From Thermoplasmata archaeon (GTDB lineage Archaea > Thermoplasmatota > Thermoplasmata > Thermoplasmatales > Thermoplasmataceae): a stretch of 33,947 bases of DNA. Position 1 is the stretch's first letter. Every line of letters starts with the position of its first letter. Positions 25,132 through 33,851 of this stretch are shown here, one piece after another. The position numbers and the translations under genes are program-made. The notes under the pieces are model-generated. The model searched no databases. It saw only the letters and a list, made by a program, of their open reading frames with translations, and was not told the DNA's origin. The stretch lies in assembly GCA_021820525.1 (NCBI GenBank), contig JAKADM010000012.1, positions 1-33,947 of the forward strand, given 5' to 3'.

Positions 25132-25632
25132 ATGATAAATAAGGTTAAGATAACACTTTCAAAGGATCTCAGGGAGAAACTGAAGATTAGGCAGTTCCCT
25201 GTTATGAAGGGCGATCTCGTGGAGGTCGTGAAAGGTGGCAGAAAGGGAGAGGGCGGCAAAGTATCCATGGTTGATCACAGGCATGGCATGATAGTTATTG
25301 AAGGTCTCAATATTGCAAAGGCCGACGGAAAGGAAAAGGCCTATGAAATTGCGCCAGAGAAGGTTGTAATTAAAAAGCTTGATCTCTCAGATTCAAAGAG
25401 AGAGGACAGGCTAAAGGCACTTGCAGCGGCAAAGGATGTTTCACTCACAGAGGAGATTATTGAAGAGACCAAAGTTATACCTGAACCTGAAGAGGTTGAG
25501 GAGAACCAGGCACCTGAAAATGAAACTGAGGAGAACTCACCTCAGGAAGGGGAAGAAGCTCCGGAAGAAAATGAGGAATCAGAGAGTGATGATAATTTAG
25601 AGGAGGAGAAAGAAGATGATAACGAAGAGTAA
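25132..25632 (+). CDS. rpl24: Large-subunit ribosomal protein L24 (uL24) with acidic tail
   Basis: 166 residues from the ATG at 25132. That start is favoured over the ATG at 25126 because GGTGA (25121-25125) would touch the latter but stands six nt before the former. The KOW core MKGDLVEVVKGGRKGEGGKVSMVD (25-48) and archaeal continuation to about residue 106 are normal. Residues 118-166 form a Glu/Asp-rich tail, 27 of 49 residues acidic with one Lys, which is unusual for a protein bound to rRNA. The last 17 nt overlap the start of rps4e. Confidence 0.95.
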   Translation: MINKVKITLSKDLREKLKIRQFPVMKGDLVEVVKGGRKGEGGKVSMVDHRHGMIVIEGLNIAKADGKEKAYEIAPEKVVIKKLDLSDSKREDRLKALAAAKDVSLTEEIIEETKVIPEPEEVEENQAPENETEENSPQEGEEAPEENEESESDDNLEEEKEDDNEE

Positions 25633-26323
25633 AAGACAGATGATTCCCAGGGTAGTCAAAATACCCAGGAAAGAATATTTCTGGGGTGTGTCTGCACTTC
25701 CTGGGGCACATAAGAGGGATGAATCCATTCCTCTTCTCCATCTGTTAAGGGATTATTTGAAATTGGGCGACAAGGAAAGGGAAATATCAAGGATACTGAC
25801 AAACGGCTTAGTCAAAGTTGATGGGAAAGTTGTCAGGCAGAAAAGATTCTCTGTGGGTTTCATGGATCTTGTATCCATACCATCCATAAAGAAGAATTAC
25901 AGAATTGTTTATGACAGATTAGGTAGACTCACACCTGTGGAGGAAACTGAGGAATCATCCAGGATAAAGCCAAGAAAGCTGGTTAATAAGGTAACAATAA
26001 AGGGCGGCAAGACAATGCTTGTCTTCCACGACGGCACAAACAAGGTATCGGATATTGATATAGAAACGGGTGACGTTGCGGTCTTTAACCTTGACAAGAA
26101 GAGCATAGACGGCGTTGTAAAACTCAACGAAGGCGCCAAGGTATTCCTTACGGGTGGAAACCATGTTGGTTCCATATCCACAGTAAAGAGTGTGGAGGTA
26201 AGCAAATCTTCAAGGGCAAACCTTGTGCATATGGAAGACGGCTTCGCCACTGTGGAAGATTATGTTTTCCCGGTTGGAAATTTAAGAGTTAACCTTACAG
26301 ATGTCCCAGGAGGTAGGGCATAA
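25616..26323 (+). CDS. rps4e: Small-subunit ribosomal protein S4e
   Basis: 235 residues, archaeal/eukaryotic-specific protein. The S4-like RNA-binding part (LLHLLRDYLKLGDKEREISRILTNGLVKVDGKVVRQKRFSVGFMDLVSI) is followed by the KOW-like LTGGNHVGSISTVKSV. Its Shine-Dalgarno GAGGAGGAG (about 25602-25610) lies within codons of the acidic L24 tail. Stop overlaps rpl5. Confidence 0.97.
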   Translation: MITKSKRQMIPRVVKIPRKEYFWGVSALPGAHKRDESIPLLHLLRDYLKLGDKEREISRILTNGLVKVDGKVVRQKRFSVGFMDLVSIPSIKKNYRIVYDRLGRLTPVEETEESSRIKPRKLVNKVTIKGGKTMLVFHDGTNKVSDIDIETGDVAVFNLDKKSIDGVVKLNEGAKVFLTGGNHVGSISTVKSVEVSKSSRANLVHMEDGFATVEDYVFPVGNLRVNLTDVPGGRA

Positions 26324-26844
26324 TGGAAAGCCAGAATCAGATGGAACAGATTGTCATTGATAAGGTAGTTGTAAACATAGGGGTTGGGCAGGCTGGAGAA
26401 AGGCTGAACAAGGCCGTGAAGGTTCTTGAAATGCTCACCCACCACAAACCCGTGCTTACCGTATCAAAGAAGACCGTGAGGGAGTTCAACATAAGAAAGG
26501 GCCTGACCATAGGTGCAAAGGTAACACTCAGGAGGGAAGATGCAGTGAAATTCCTCAAGGAGGCATTCTACGCAAGGGATAACAAGTTTCCCACATATTC
26601 CATAGACAGGCAGGGCAATGCATACTTCGGCATTGCAGATTACACCGATTTCAAGGGAATGAAATATGATCCTGAAATAGGTATTTTTGGCATGGATGTT
26701 GCTATTGTACTCAAGAGGAAGGGTGGATACAGGAATTCCAAGAGAAAGATCAGGAAGCAGTCTCTCCCAAAGAGCATACTTATTTCAAAGGAGGAAACGC
26801 TTCAGTTTCTAAAGGAAAATTTCCAGATAGAGGAGGTTAACTGA
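26323..26844 (+). CDS. rpl5: Large-subunit ribosomal protein L5 (uL5)
   Basis: 173 residues. [26 protein letters not shown] and [22 protein letters not shown], then [31 protein letters not shown] are typical archaeal L5, which binds 5S rRNA with L18. The TGA overlaps the rps14 ATG by one base. Confidence 0.97.
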   Translation: MESQNQMEQIVIDKVVVNIGVGQAGERLNKAVKVLEMLTHHKPVLTVSKKTVREFNIRKGLTIGAKVTLRREDAVKFLKEAFYARDNKFPTYSIDRQGNAYFGIADYTDFKGMKYDPEIGIFGMDVAIVLKRKGGYRNSKRKIRKQSLPKSILISKEETLQFLKENFQIEEVN

Positions 26845-27005
26845 TGACAAATTTAACATTGAGGCCCAAGAAAAATTATGGAAGAACAGAGGGCTGTGTA
26901 AGGTGCGGAAGAAAGAGGGGCATGGTCAGAAGGTATGGAATCAGAATGTGCAGACAGTGTTTCAGGGATACGGCGCCTGCAATAGGGTTCAAAAAATACA
27001 GCTGA
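26844..27005 (+). CDS. rps14: Small-subunit ribosomal protein S14, zinc-binding type (uS14)
   Basis: 53 residues read directly from the sequence. It starts [17 protein letters not shown] and contains CVRC (Cys18, Cys21) and CRQC (Cys36, Cys39), the zinc ligands of type-Z S14, then [14 protein letters not shown]. One-base overlap with the rpl5 stop. It sits at the conserved L5-S14-S8 position and is full length for archaea. Confidence 0.97.
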   Translation: MTNLTLRPKKNYGRTEGCVRCGRKRGMVRRYGIRMCRQCFRDTAPAIGFKKYS

Positions 27006-27014
27006 GGTGAAAAA

Positions 27015-27404
27015 ATGAGACACGATCCACTAAATGATATAATAAATTCAATCAAGAATGCCTCTTCCATTGGGCAGAGGGAGATAGTTATAGGTCCGGC
27101 TGCAAGGATGATTGGAAGAGTCCTCAAGGTAATGCAGGACTACAACTATCTGAAGAGCTTTGAAGTAATTGAGGATGGAAAGGGTGGAAAGTTCAGAATA
27201 AGCCTGAACACCACCATTAACAACTGCGGTATAATAAAGCCAAGATATTCCGTCAAGAAAGTAAACCTTGACAGGTTTGAGTCCAGATACCTTCCTGCAC
27301 AGGACTTCGGAATTCTGATCGTTACAACAACGAAAGGAATCATGAGTCACGTGGAGGCAAGAAATCTGGGACTTGGGGGAAAACTCCTGGCTTACATTTA
27401 CTGA
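27015..27404 (+). CDS. rps8: Small-subunit ribosomal protein S8 (uS8)
   Basis: 129 residues. DPLNDIINSIKNASSIGQREIVIGPAARM and the C-terminal GILIVTTTKGIMSHVEARNLGLGGKLLAYIY are diagnostic. Binds the central domain of 16S rRNA. GGTGA lies just before the ATG. Confidence 0.97.
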   Translation: MRHDPLNDIINSIKNASSIGQREIVIGPAARMIGRVLKVMQDYNYLKSFEVIEDGKGGKFRISLNTTINNCGIIKPRYSVKKVNLDRFESRYLPAQDFGILIVTTTKGIMSHVEARNLGLGGKLLAYIY

Positions 27405-27413
27405 GGTGGCAAA

Positions 27414-27956
27414 ATGATAAAATGGGAAGTTAAAGAGAAAATAAAAATTATCTCAGGTGTCAAGGTAGGGGGAGCCTCAGGTACATGGAAGTTCAGTGGA
27501 AAGCTGGGCGAAGTATCAAGGACACTTCTTGACAACTATGTAAGAGTGAAAATGGAAAAGGACCAGATCATAATAGAGACTTCAAAAGACAACAGGTATA
27601 CAAATGGTATAGTTGGAACATGGAAGTCTGAGATCTTAAACTGCATGAAGGGAGTTACAGAGGGTTTCACCTACACAATGAAGGTTGATTACACCCATTT
27701 CCCAACAAGGGTTTCTGTTAAAAACGGAAAGGTTGTTGTGGAAAACTTTCTTGGTGAGAGAAGCCAGAGGGAAGCCATAATCATAGGGAGCACAAAGGTG
27801 GCAATAAAGGGTGACAGAATAACCCTGACTGGCATAGATAAGAGGGAGATCGGGGAAACCTGTTCTAACATTGAGAGATCAACCAGAATAAGAGGATTTG
27901 ATCTGAGAATATTCCAGGATGGAATATTCCCAATTGAGACGGAGGAGAGCGAATAA
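27414..27956 (+). CDS. rpl6: Large-subunit ribosomal protein L6 (uL6)
   Basis: 180 residues with the two L6 repeats; the second contains [44 protein letters not shown]. Located near the factor-binding site. A GGTGG (about 27406-27410) lies shortly before the ATG. The stop and the rpl32e ATG share one base (TAATG). Confidence 0.96.
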   Translation: MIKWEVKEKIKIISGVKVGGASGTWKFSGKLGEVSRTLLDNYVRVKMEKDQIIIETSKDNRYTNGIVGTWKSEILNCMKGVTEGFTYTMKVDYTHFPTRVSVKNGKVVVENFLGERSQREAIIIGSTKVAIKGDRITLTGIDKREIGETCSNIERSTRIRGFDLRIFQDGIFPIETEESE

Positions 27957-28363
27957 TGAATACAATTAAACCCACTCTTGATAGGAAGACAAAGAGGCTC
28001 CTGAAGAAGAAGAATGAACAGGCCAGAAAGAGGGTAGAATTCAGAAGGCAGGAATGGTTCCGCTACGGGAAGTTTGGGGAAGAATGGAGAAAACCCAGGG
28101 GAAAGCACTCAAAATTAAGAGAGCATTTAAACCACAGGCCGCCTGTGGTTGATGCGGGCTATAGGGGGCCCACCGCAGTCCGTGGAATGCATCCATCAGG
28201 ATTCAGGGAAGTCCTTGTATATAATGCAAGGGAACTGGATTCCATAGACAGGAATACACAGGCTGCCAGAATAGCATCATCCGTAGGCAGGAAAAAAAGG
28301 ATTGAGTTGGAAGCCAGAGCAGATGAGCTTGGCATAAGGGTATTGAACAGGAGCGTGCAATAA
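27956..28363 (+). CDS. rpl32e: Large-subunit ribosomal protein L32e
   Basis: 135 residues, archaeal/eukaryotic-specific. [26 protein letters not shown] and [31 protein letters not shown] are characteristic, with a basic N-terminus. One-base overlap with rpl6. Confidence 0.96.
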   Translation: MNTIKPTLDRKTKRLLKKKNEQARKRVEFRRQEWFRYGKFGEEWRKPRGKHSKLREHLNHRPPVVDAGYRGPTAVRGMHPSGFREVLVYNARELDSIDRNTQAARIASSVGRKKRIELEARADELGIRVLNRSVQ

Positions 28364-28364
28364 A

Positions 28365-28820
28365 ATGAGGCTAGATACGGCAAGAAGAATTGCTTCCGAT
28401 GAGTTTAAGGCTGGTGAATCAAGAATATGGATTGATACAAACAGTCTCAATCTTATACAGGAGGCCGCCACAAGGCAGGACATAAGGGAATTGATTGAAA
28501 AGCACGTAATTCAGGTAAAGCAGAAAAAAGGAAATTCCAATGGAAGGTTTAAGCAGAGGCTGAAACAGCTGGCCAAGGAAAGGAGGAGGGGCCCAGGTTC
28601 AGTCAGGGGAACAAGAAATGCAAGATTTCCCAGGAAGAGAAGATGGATCAAAACTATCAGAGCACTCAGGGATGAACTGAGGCTCTTGAAATCACAGGGA
28701 AAGATCGATTCAAAGGCCTACAGAAAATATTACAGGATAATCAAGGGTGGAACAATCAAATCAAGGGCACAGCTCAGATCGCAGCTGAAGATTGCGGGTT
28801 TACTGGGTGAGGATCAATGA
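28365..28820 (+). CDS. rpl19e: Large-subunit ribosomal protein L19e
   Basis: 151 residues, archaeal/eukaryotic-specific. RIASDEFKAGESRIWIDT, IRELIEKHVIQVKQKKGNS and RRGPGSVRGTRNARFPRKRRWIKTIRALRDELR match, followed by the long C-terminal helix. Ends in an overlap with rpl18 (ATGA). Confidence 0.96.
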   Translation: MRLDTARRIASDEFKAGESRIWIDTNSLNLIQEAATRQDIRELIEKHVIQVKQKKGNSNGRFKQRLKQLAKERRRGPGSVRGTRNARFPRKRRWIKTIRALRDELRLLKSQGKIDSKAYRKYYRIIKGGTIKSRAQLRSQLKIAGLLGEDQ

Positions 28821-29302
28821 AAACGCCAACAGTATTGAAAAGAAAGAAATCGGGAATGACAGACTATAGAAAGAGGCTTGCCCTTCTTAAATCCAGGTCG
28901 CCAAGGCTTGTGGTAAGGCCTTCAAGGAAGGGCATTGTGAGCCAGCTTGTGGAATATGAGCCTGTTGGGGACAGAGTGATTGCAACAGTGACGGATATAA
29001 ATCTGAAAAAGGAGATAGATGTTTCGGGAAACAATACTCAGGTATCCTATCTTACAGGATACATGCTCGGCCTTAAAGCCATTTCAATGGGCATTGAGTA
29101 TGCAATCCTTGACCCGGGAAGGTACAACATCACAAGGGGTGGAAGGATCTCCGCAGTTCTTAAGGGTTTCAAGGATGCAGGTGTTGATGTGCCAGGATCA
29201 GAGGATATATTTCCCGGGGATGACAGGCTTCAGGGCAAACATCTGAAACATCCTGTCAATCTCGAGGATATGAAGAAGAAGATTGAGGAAAAGGTGAAAT
29301 AA
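28817..29302 (+). CDS. rpl18: Large-subunit ribosomal protein L18 (uL18)
   Basis: 161 residues, archaeal L18/L5e type. TDYRKRLALLKSRSPRLVVRPSRKGIVSQL and TGYMLGLKAISMGIEYAILDPGRYN then ISAVLKGFKDAGVDVPGSEDIFPGDDRLQGKHLKH are typical. It binds 5S rRNA together with L5. Confidence 0.97.
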   Translation: MKTPTVLKRKKSGMTDYRKRLALLKSRSPRLVVRPSRKGIVSQLVEYEPVGDRVIATVTDINLKKEIDVSGNNTQVSYLTGYMLGLKAISMGIEYAILDPGRYNITRGGRISAVLKGFKDAGVDVPGSEDIFPGDDRLQGKHLKHPVNLEDMKKKIEEKVK

Positions 29303-29303
29303 A

Positions 29304-29966
29304 ATGGAAGATGAAAAGTGGATCCCAAGAACGGAATTGGGAAAATTGGTTGCCTCAGGGCAGATAAAGTCAATGTCTGAGGCTCTGGCAACAAAGCTTC
29401 CGTTAAGAGAATACCAGATAGTGGACATATTGATGCCCGACATTAAGGATGAAATCATATATATCGAAAGAGCACAGAGAATGACAGACTCAGGAAGAAG
29501 GATGAACTATTCCATAACTGCAGTGGTAGGAAATGAGGACGGCTTTGTGGGCCTGGGCAGGGGAAAGGCAAAGGAAGCCGCACCTGCCATAAGAAAGGCA
29601 ATAAACAATGCAAAGCTGAACCTCATAGAAATAAGGAGGGGCTGTGGTTCATGGGAGTGTGGCTGCGGAAGGGCACACACACTTCCATTCACTGTCACCG
29701 GTCATGTTGGCTCTGTAACCGTGAGACTCAAGCCCTCACCACAGGGTGTGGGAAGGGCAACAGGAGATGTGGCCAAGACCATATTGAGGATGGCAGGCAT
29801 TGAGGATGCATGGGGGTTCGCCAGAGGGCACACAAAAACGACTGTAAACTATGCAGAGGCAACATTCGCTGCCCTCAGGCAGACAGTTGAATTGAGGATA
29901 AATCCTGCAATACAGCTCAGTACACCAATATATACGGGGAGTGTTTCAAATGCTGGCAGTCATTAG
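29304..29966 (+). CDS. rps5: Small-subunit ribosomal protein S5 (uS5)
   Basis: 220 residues. The dsRNA-binding domain GRRMNYSITAVVGNEDGFVGLGRGKAKEAAPAIRKAI and the archaeal RRGCGSWECGCGRAHTLPF with three Cys are present, then GHVGSVTVRLKPSPQGVGRATGDVAK. GGTGA plus AT spacer precedes the ATG. Last 17 nt overlap rpl30. Confidence 0.97.
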   Translation: MEDEKWIPRTELGKLVASGQIKSMSEALATKLPLREYQIVDILMPDIKDEIIYIERAQRMTDSGRRMNYSITAVVGNEDGFVGLGRGKAKEAAPAIRKAINNAKLNLIEIRRGCGSWECGCGRAHTLPFTVTGHVGSVTVRLKPSPQGVGRATGDVAKTILRMAGIEDAWGFARGHTKTTVNYAEATFAALRQTVELRINPAIQLSTPIYTGSVSNAGSH

Positions 29967-30447
29967 AATAAGAGGAAGAACGGGCATACGCCCACAGGCG
30001 GAGAAGACGGTTGGTCTTCTCAGGCTTCACAGGATTAACCACATGGTCATAATTCCGGAATCGGAGACCACAAAGGGAATGCTTCAGGTTGCCAAGGATT
30101 ATGTCACATGGGGTGAAATAGACAGGGAAACACTCATAGAACTCCTGAAGACAAGGGCTCTTCTCTCGGGAAGAAAGAAGCTGACCGAGGAGTTCATCAA
30201 GGAAAATCTTTCCTTGAACGGGTACGAGGAACTTGCAGATGCCCTTCTTGAGGGGAAGATCAAATATGGTGACATTCCCAATATTATCCCCCTGTTCAGA
30301 ATGCATCCGCCGGCTGGAGGACTTGAATATATAAGAAAGTCTGTTGGTGAAGGTGGCACTGCAGGATACAGGGGAAAGGATATAAATAAACTGATCAGGA
30401 GAATGCTTGTTCCGGGGGTGAAATTGGATGGTTCGAACAAAAACTAA
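29950..30447 (+). CDS. rpl30: Large-subunit ribosomal protein L30 (uL30)
   Basis: 165 residues from the ATG at 29950 (MLAVIRIRGRTGIRPQAEKT). A GTG nine nt upstream would add three residues, but the family starts at this Met. The archaeal form carries a C-terminal extension (about 60-165) including GEIDRETLIELLKTRALLSGRKKLTEEF. Overlaps rps5 by 17 nt and rpl15 by 20 nt. Confidence 0.95.
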   Translation: MLAVIRIRGRTGIRPQAEKTVGLLRLHRINHMVIIPESETTKGMLQVAKDYVTWGEIDRETLIELLKTRALLSGRKKLTEEFIKENLSLNGYEELADALLEGKIKYGDIPNIIPLFRMHPPAGGLEYIRKSVGEGGTAGYRGKDINKLIRRMLVPGVKLDGSNKN

Positions 30448-30871
30448 GAAGCAGAGAGGCGGCCACTATGGCCGTGGAATGAAGGCAGGAAGAGGAAAGG
30501 GAAAGAGAGGAGGCTCAGGCATGTCAGGCCTGGGAAAGCACAGATCCGTATGGATGCTCAAATATGACAGGAACCATTTCGGAACTCATGGCTTTAAGAG
30601 CCACAAGATGAGCAACCTTGAAATACCCATAACCCTGAGGGAGCTGACTGAATCTCTCGAAGTCTTCAGAAACAAGGGATACGTGACCGAATCTGACGGA
30701 ATAATGGTAATAGATCTGAAATCTGCGGGTTATACAAAGTTGCTTTCATCTGGCGAATTCAAGGTTAAGTCCAGGATAATTGTGCCGAAGGCAACCGAAA
30801 GATGCATAAACAAGCTTAGTACTATGGGGATATCGGTAGAATCAGATGACGAAGGAAATACAGCGGAATAA
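30428..30871 (+). CDS. rpl15: Large-subunit ribosomal protein L15 (uL15)
   Basis: 147 residues. RTKTKKQRGGHYGRGMKAGRGKGKRGGSGMSG is the typical glycine- and arginine-rich archaeal N-terminus that buries in 23S rRNA. GGGGGTG (about 30415-30421) precedes the ATG within rpl30. Its last 26 nt overlap secY. Confidence 0.96.
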   Translation: MVRTKTKKQRGGHYGRGMKAGRGKGKRGGSGMSGLGKHRSVWMLKYDRNHFGTHGFKSHKMSNLEIPITLRELTESLEVFRNKGYVTESDGIMVIDLKSAGYTKLLSSGEFKVKSRIIVPKATERCINKLSTMGISVESDDEGNTAE

Positions 30872-32615
30872 AGCAGCAGCGGTCCCTGTAATTCTGCTTT
30901 TTATTATGGCAGTTGCAGGGTTCTGGTATTTTAGCAAGTTACCTCTGATCCAGCTGGGCATAGCGGCTTTGTTAATTGCGCCTCTTTTTGGAATAGCCTA
31001 TCTTGTATTGAGTTATGCCGGGCCAAAGAAATCCAAACTGTATGGTCTGGAAAATCTTACAGCCAAACTTCCTGCAGTTAAGAAGGCAAAGGGACACGTC
31101 CAGTTTAAGTATAAATTGATGTGGACGTTCATTGTGGTTGTTCTCTATTTTGCCCTGACAAACATATACATATATGGTCTTAACACGTCACAGACAGTGG
31201 ATGTATTTGCGTCCTTCAGGGCCATATTTGCAGGTGCTGAAGGTTCCCTTATGGATCTGGGAATTGGCCCTATTGTAACTGCAAGTATAGTCATGCAGCT
31301 CTTTGCGGGTGCCAAGATCTTTAACATAGATCTAACAAATTCAGAGGATAAGGCAATATACCAGGGCGTCCAGAAGTTAATGGTTATTTTGATGATCTTT
31401 GTAGAAGCCATTCCACAGGCCTTTGGATATCTTGTTCCAGACGCAAGCCTTGTCTCCGGTTTAAATGGACTTGCACCAGGCTATGGGCATTTCCTTGCAA
31501 GTTCCATAATTATAATTCAGCTCTTCTTCGGATCCTACCTTGTATTCCTGATGGACGAACTTGTTTCAAAGTATGGTATAGGTTCAGGAATATCACTGTT
31601 CATCGCAGCCGGTGTTTCACAGCAGCTCTTTACGGGTGCATTCAACTGGGCACCTCAGAATCTAACCCAGCCCCTGTCTCTGTCCAATCCTCCATCGGGA
31701 ACGCTTCCCGATCTTTTCTATACAATCATAAATAGTGGTGCTGGCTATCTTCAGTCTGCTTCCGGAATACCCAGGCTTCTTTTTGGTGAGCCTAACCCCA
31801 TAATAGCACTCATTGGCACGCTTCTCATATTCTTCATTGTGGCCTATTTCCAGAGCAGCAAGGTGGAATTACCCATTGCCCATGAGAGGGTAAGGGGAGC
31901 CAGGGGAAGATATCCATTGCAACTGTTCTATGCCTCAAACATACCTGTGATCCTTGCTACTGCCCTTCTTGCCAACGTTTCAATGTGGACACTTCTGTTC
32001 TGGAGCAGCCCTGTTCTCAGCAAGATTCCACTCCTGGGCCATAATCCCTATCTTGGCTCATATCTCACACCTGCTGCAGCAAAGGCACTGAATATTTCAT
32101 CCACTACACCTACAGGTGGGCTTGCTTTCTATCTATATACGCCAAATGGACTGGCTAACTGGCTGTTCCCCATATTCCAGCCGCAGATATATGGAACTAC
32201 AGTTCTGTTCGGACACACACCCCTTGAAGAGATAATCCATGTGCTCATATTCCTTGGTTTCCTTACAGGAGCAAGTATATTATTTGCAAAGTTCTGGATC
32301 GAGACCACAAATATGGGTCCCAATGCCGTTGCAAAGCAGATAATATCCTCGGGAATGCAGATACCCGGTTTCAGAAGGGATCCAAAGATTCTGGAGAGGG
32401 TTTTGAAGAAGTATATCCCTGTAATTACCATATTCAGTGGGGCAGCAGTGGGACTTCTTGCAGCAGGTGCAGATCTTATAGGAACTGTGGGGAACACCTC
32501 AGGTACAGGTTTGCTGCTTGCAGTGGGAATTGTAATACAGTTCTACGAGGCTGTTGGAAGAGAACAGATTATGGAGATGCATCCATTGATCAGGCAGTTC
32601 TTTGTGGAGGGATAG
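30846..32615 (+). CDS. secY: Preprotein translocase subunit SecY with N-terminal two-helix extension
   Basis: 589 residues. It forms the protein-conducting channel with SecE and Sbh, receiving nascent chains from ribosomes. The canonical archaeal beginning is only reached near residue 66 (YGLENLTAKLPAVKK...FKYKLMWT). Before it lie two extra hydrophobic segments, about 11-29 and 33-58. The rest shows about ten helices, the cytosolic loop VELPIAHERVRGARGRYPLQLFY with its conserved Arg residues, and longer outside loops than usual (about 395-450). The ATG at 30846 overlaps rpl15 by 26 nt; no strong ribosome-binding site precedes it. A start farther in would have to lie within the first extra helix. 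Neighbours L15 and Adk are as in other archaea. Confidence 0.95.
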   Translation: MTKEIQRNKAAAVPVILLFIMAVAGFWYFSKLPLIQLGIAALLIAPLFGIAYLVLSYAGPKKSKLYGLENLTAKLPAVKKAKGHVQFKYKLMWTFIVVVLYFALTNIYIYGLNTSQTVDVFASFRAIFAGAEGSLMDLGIGPIVTASIVMQLFAGAKIFNIDLTNSEDKAIYQGVQKLMVILMIFVEAIPQAFGYLVPDASLVSGLNGLAPGYGHFLASSIIIIQLFFGSYLVFLMDELVSKYGIGSGISLFIAAGVSQQLFTGAFNWAPQNLTQPLSLSNPPSGTLPDLFYTIINSGAGYLQSASGIPRLLFGEPNPIIALIGTLLIFFIVAYFQSSKVELPIAHERVRGARGRYPLQLFYASNIPVILATALLANVSMWTLLFWSSPVLSKIPLLGHNPYLGSYLTPAAAKALNISSTTPTGGLAFYLYTPNGLANWLFPIFQPQIYGTTVLFGHTPLEEIIHVLIFLGFLTGASILFAKFWIETTNMGPNAVAKQIISSGMQIPGFRRDPKILERVLKKYIPVITIFSGAAVGLLAAGADLIGTVGNTSGTGLLLAVGIVIQFYEAVGREQIMEMHPLIRQFFVEG

Positions 32616-32616
32616 G

Positions 32617-33165
32617 ATGAGAGTAGTTATCGCAGGTGTGGCTGGTGTTGGAAAATCAACAGTACTGCAACACCTGCAAAAAAGCACAAGCTATGACATA
32701 ATCAACTACGGTACATTGATGTTCGAGATGGCCAAGGATATTAAACTGGTAGAATCAAGGGACGAGATCAGGAAATTGAGTGTAGAAACACAGATTAACC
32801 TGCAGAAGAAGGCCGCATCAACTATTGGTCAGATGGAGGATGTGGTTATAGATACCCATATGGCCATAAAGGGCAACCAGGGCTTTCTACCGGGACTTCC
32901 GGAATGGGTCATAAGGGAGCTTAAGGTTTCAGCCTATTTCCTTCTTGAGGCAAGCCCTGAGGAGATCAAGAAAAGAAGGGAAAATGATCCATCCCGAAGA
33001 AGGGATAACGAGACCGTGGAAGATATTAGACTTCATCAGGAGGTCAACAGGATGTTTGCCGTGTCATATTCTGTCTATACGGGCGCAACTGTAAGTTTCA
33101 TCAACAACACGGAGGGAAAGCCTGAAAGTGCATCGGAGGAGATTGTGAGGAGGCTTGCAAGATGA
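32617..33165 (+). CDS. adkA: Adenylate kinase, archaeal type
   Basis: 182 residues from the ATG at 32617; GGAGGGA (32606-32612) precedes it, so a GTG at 32602 inside secY is less likely. It interconverts AMP + ATP and 2 ADP. The P-loop GVAGVGKST (7-15) starts right after the first strand; DVVIDTHMAIKGNQGFLPGLP and the lid-like RRENDPSRRRDNET segment fit the archaeal trimeric AdkA family rather than the bacterial one. Confidence 0.94.
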   Translation: MRVVIAGVAGVGKSTVLQHLQKSTSYDIINYGTLMFEMAKDIKLVESRDEIRKLSVETQINLQKKAASTIGQMEDVVIDTHMAIKGNQGFLPGLPEWVIRELKVSAYFLLEASPEEIKKRRENDPSRRRDNETVEDIRLHQEVNRMFAVSYSVYTGATVSFINNTEGKPESASEEIVRRLAR

Positions 33166-33851
33166 CAGAACAGGACAGAAAGCTTGAGCAGCTCCAGCGC
33201 CAGAAAGAGATGACAAAATCTCTATATAAGTTCCAGGGGCTCTATTTTCTTGTTTTCATATTCAGTCTTGTGGTTATTTATGTAATCCCAGTGAGAGATG
33301 CCATCGGTGGAGCATTCCAGTTTATACTAGGCCCTCTCATAGGTTTTGGATATAAATATCCGGTACTTACAATAGCGCTCTCCGGTATTATCACAGGATT
33401 GGTAAGCGGAATTCCAAGGTACTTTTTCACCGACTGGGTTAAGATTGGGAAGTCACAGATCAGGCAGAGGGCTTTCAGCCAGGCAATGTCAAAGGCTTAC
33501 AAGGATAATGACAGGGATAGAGTAAACAAGCTGAACAAGATGAGACAGGAAATGATGCTGGAACAGCAAGCAACCCAGATGGCAAGCACAACACCTCTGA
33601 TTTTCCTTTCAATGTTCACACTTCTCATATTTGTGTGGCTCTACTATTTCCTTTCAAACCTCAAATTCTCCTATGTATCATTCCCGTGGGCATCCAATGT
33701 AAATTTGAATGCCATAATCGGATTCTTCCCAAGCTGGATCATCATATCATTCATTTCCAATATAGTTGTGGGTTACTTCATAACAATGGTAATAAAGTAC
33801 GTTGATTTCACATACAAAATTAGAAAGGATGAGGCTGAAGGAATAGCATGA
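33162..33851 (+). CDS. DUF106 membrane protein, Oxa1/EMC3-like insertase
   Basis: 229 residues. An N-terminal coiled, charged part (1-22), helices at about 24-45, 60-82, 145-170 and 190-215, and a cytosolic charged coiled coil between them (about 92-140, RQRAFSQAMSKAYKDND...KMRQEMM). This is the layout of the archaeal DUF106 proteins, related to Oxa1/YidC and EMC3, which insert membrane proteins. Its place directly after secY and adkA is the standard archaeal one. ATGA overlaps join it to adkA and to the next gene. Confidence 0.92.
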   Translation: MTEQDRKLEQLQRQKEMTKSLYKFQGLYFLVFIFSLVVIYVIPVRDAIGGAFQFILGPLIGFGYKYPVLTIALSGIITGLVSGIPRYFFTDWVKIGKSQIRQRAFSQAMSKAYKDNDRDRVNKLNKMRQEMMLEQQATQMASTTPLIFLSMFTLLIFVWLYYFLSNLKFSYVSFPWASNVNLNAIIGFFPSWIIISFISNIVVGYFITMVIKYVDFTYKIRKDEAEGIA

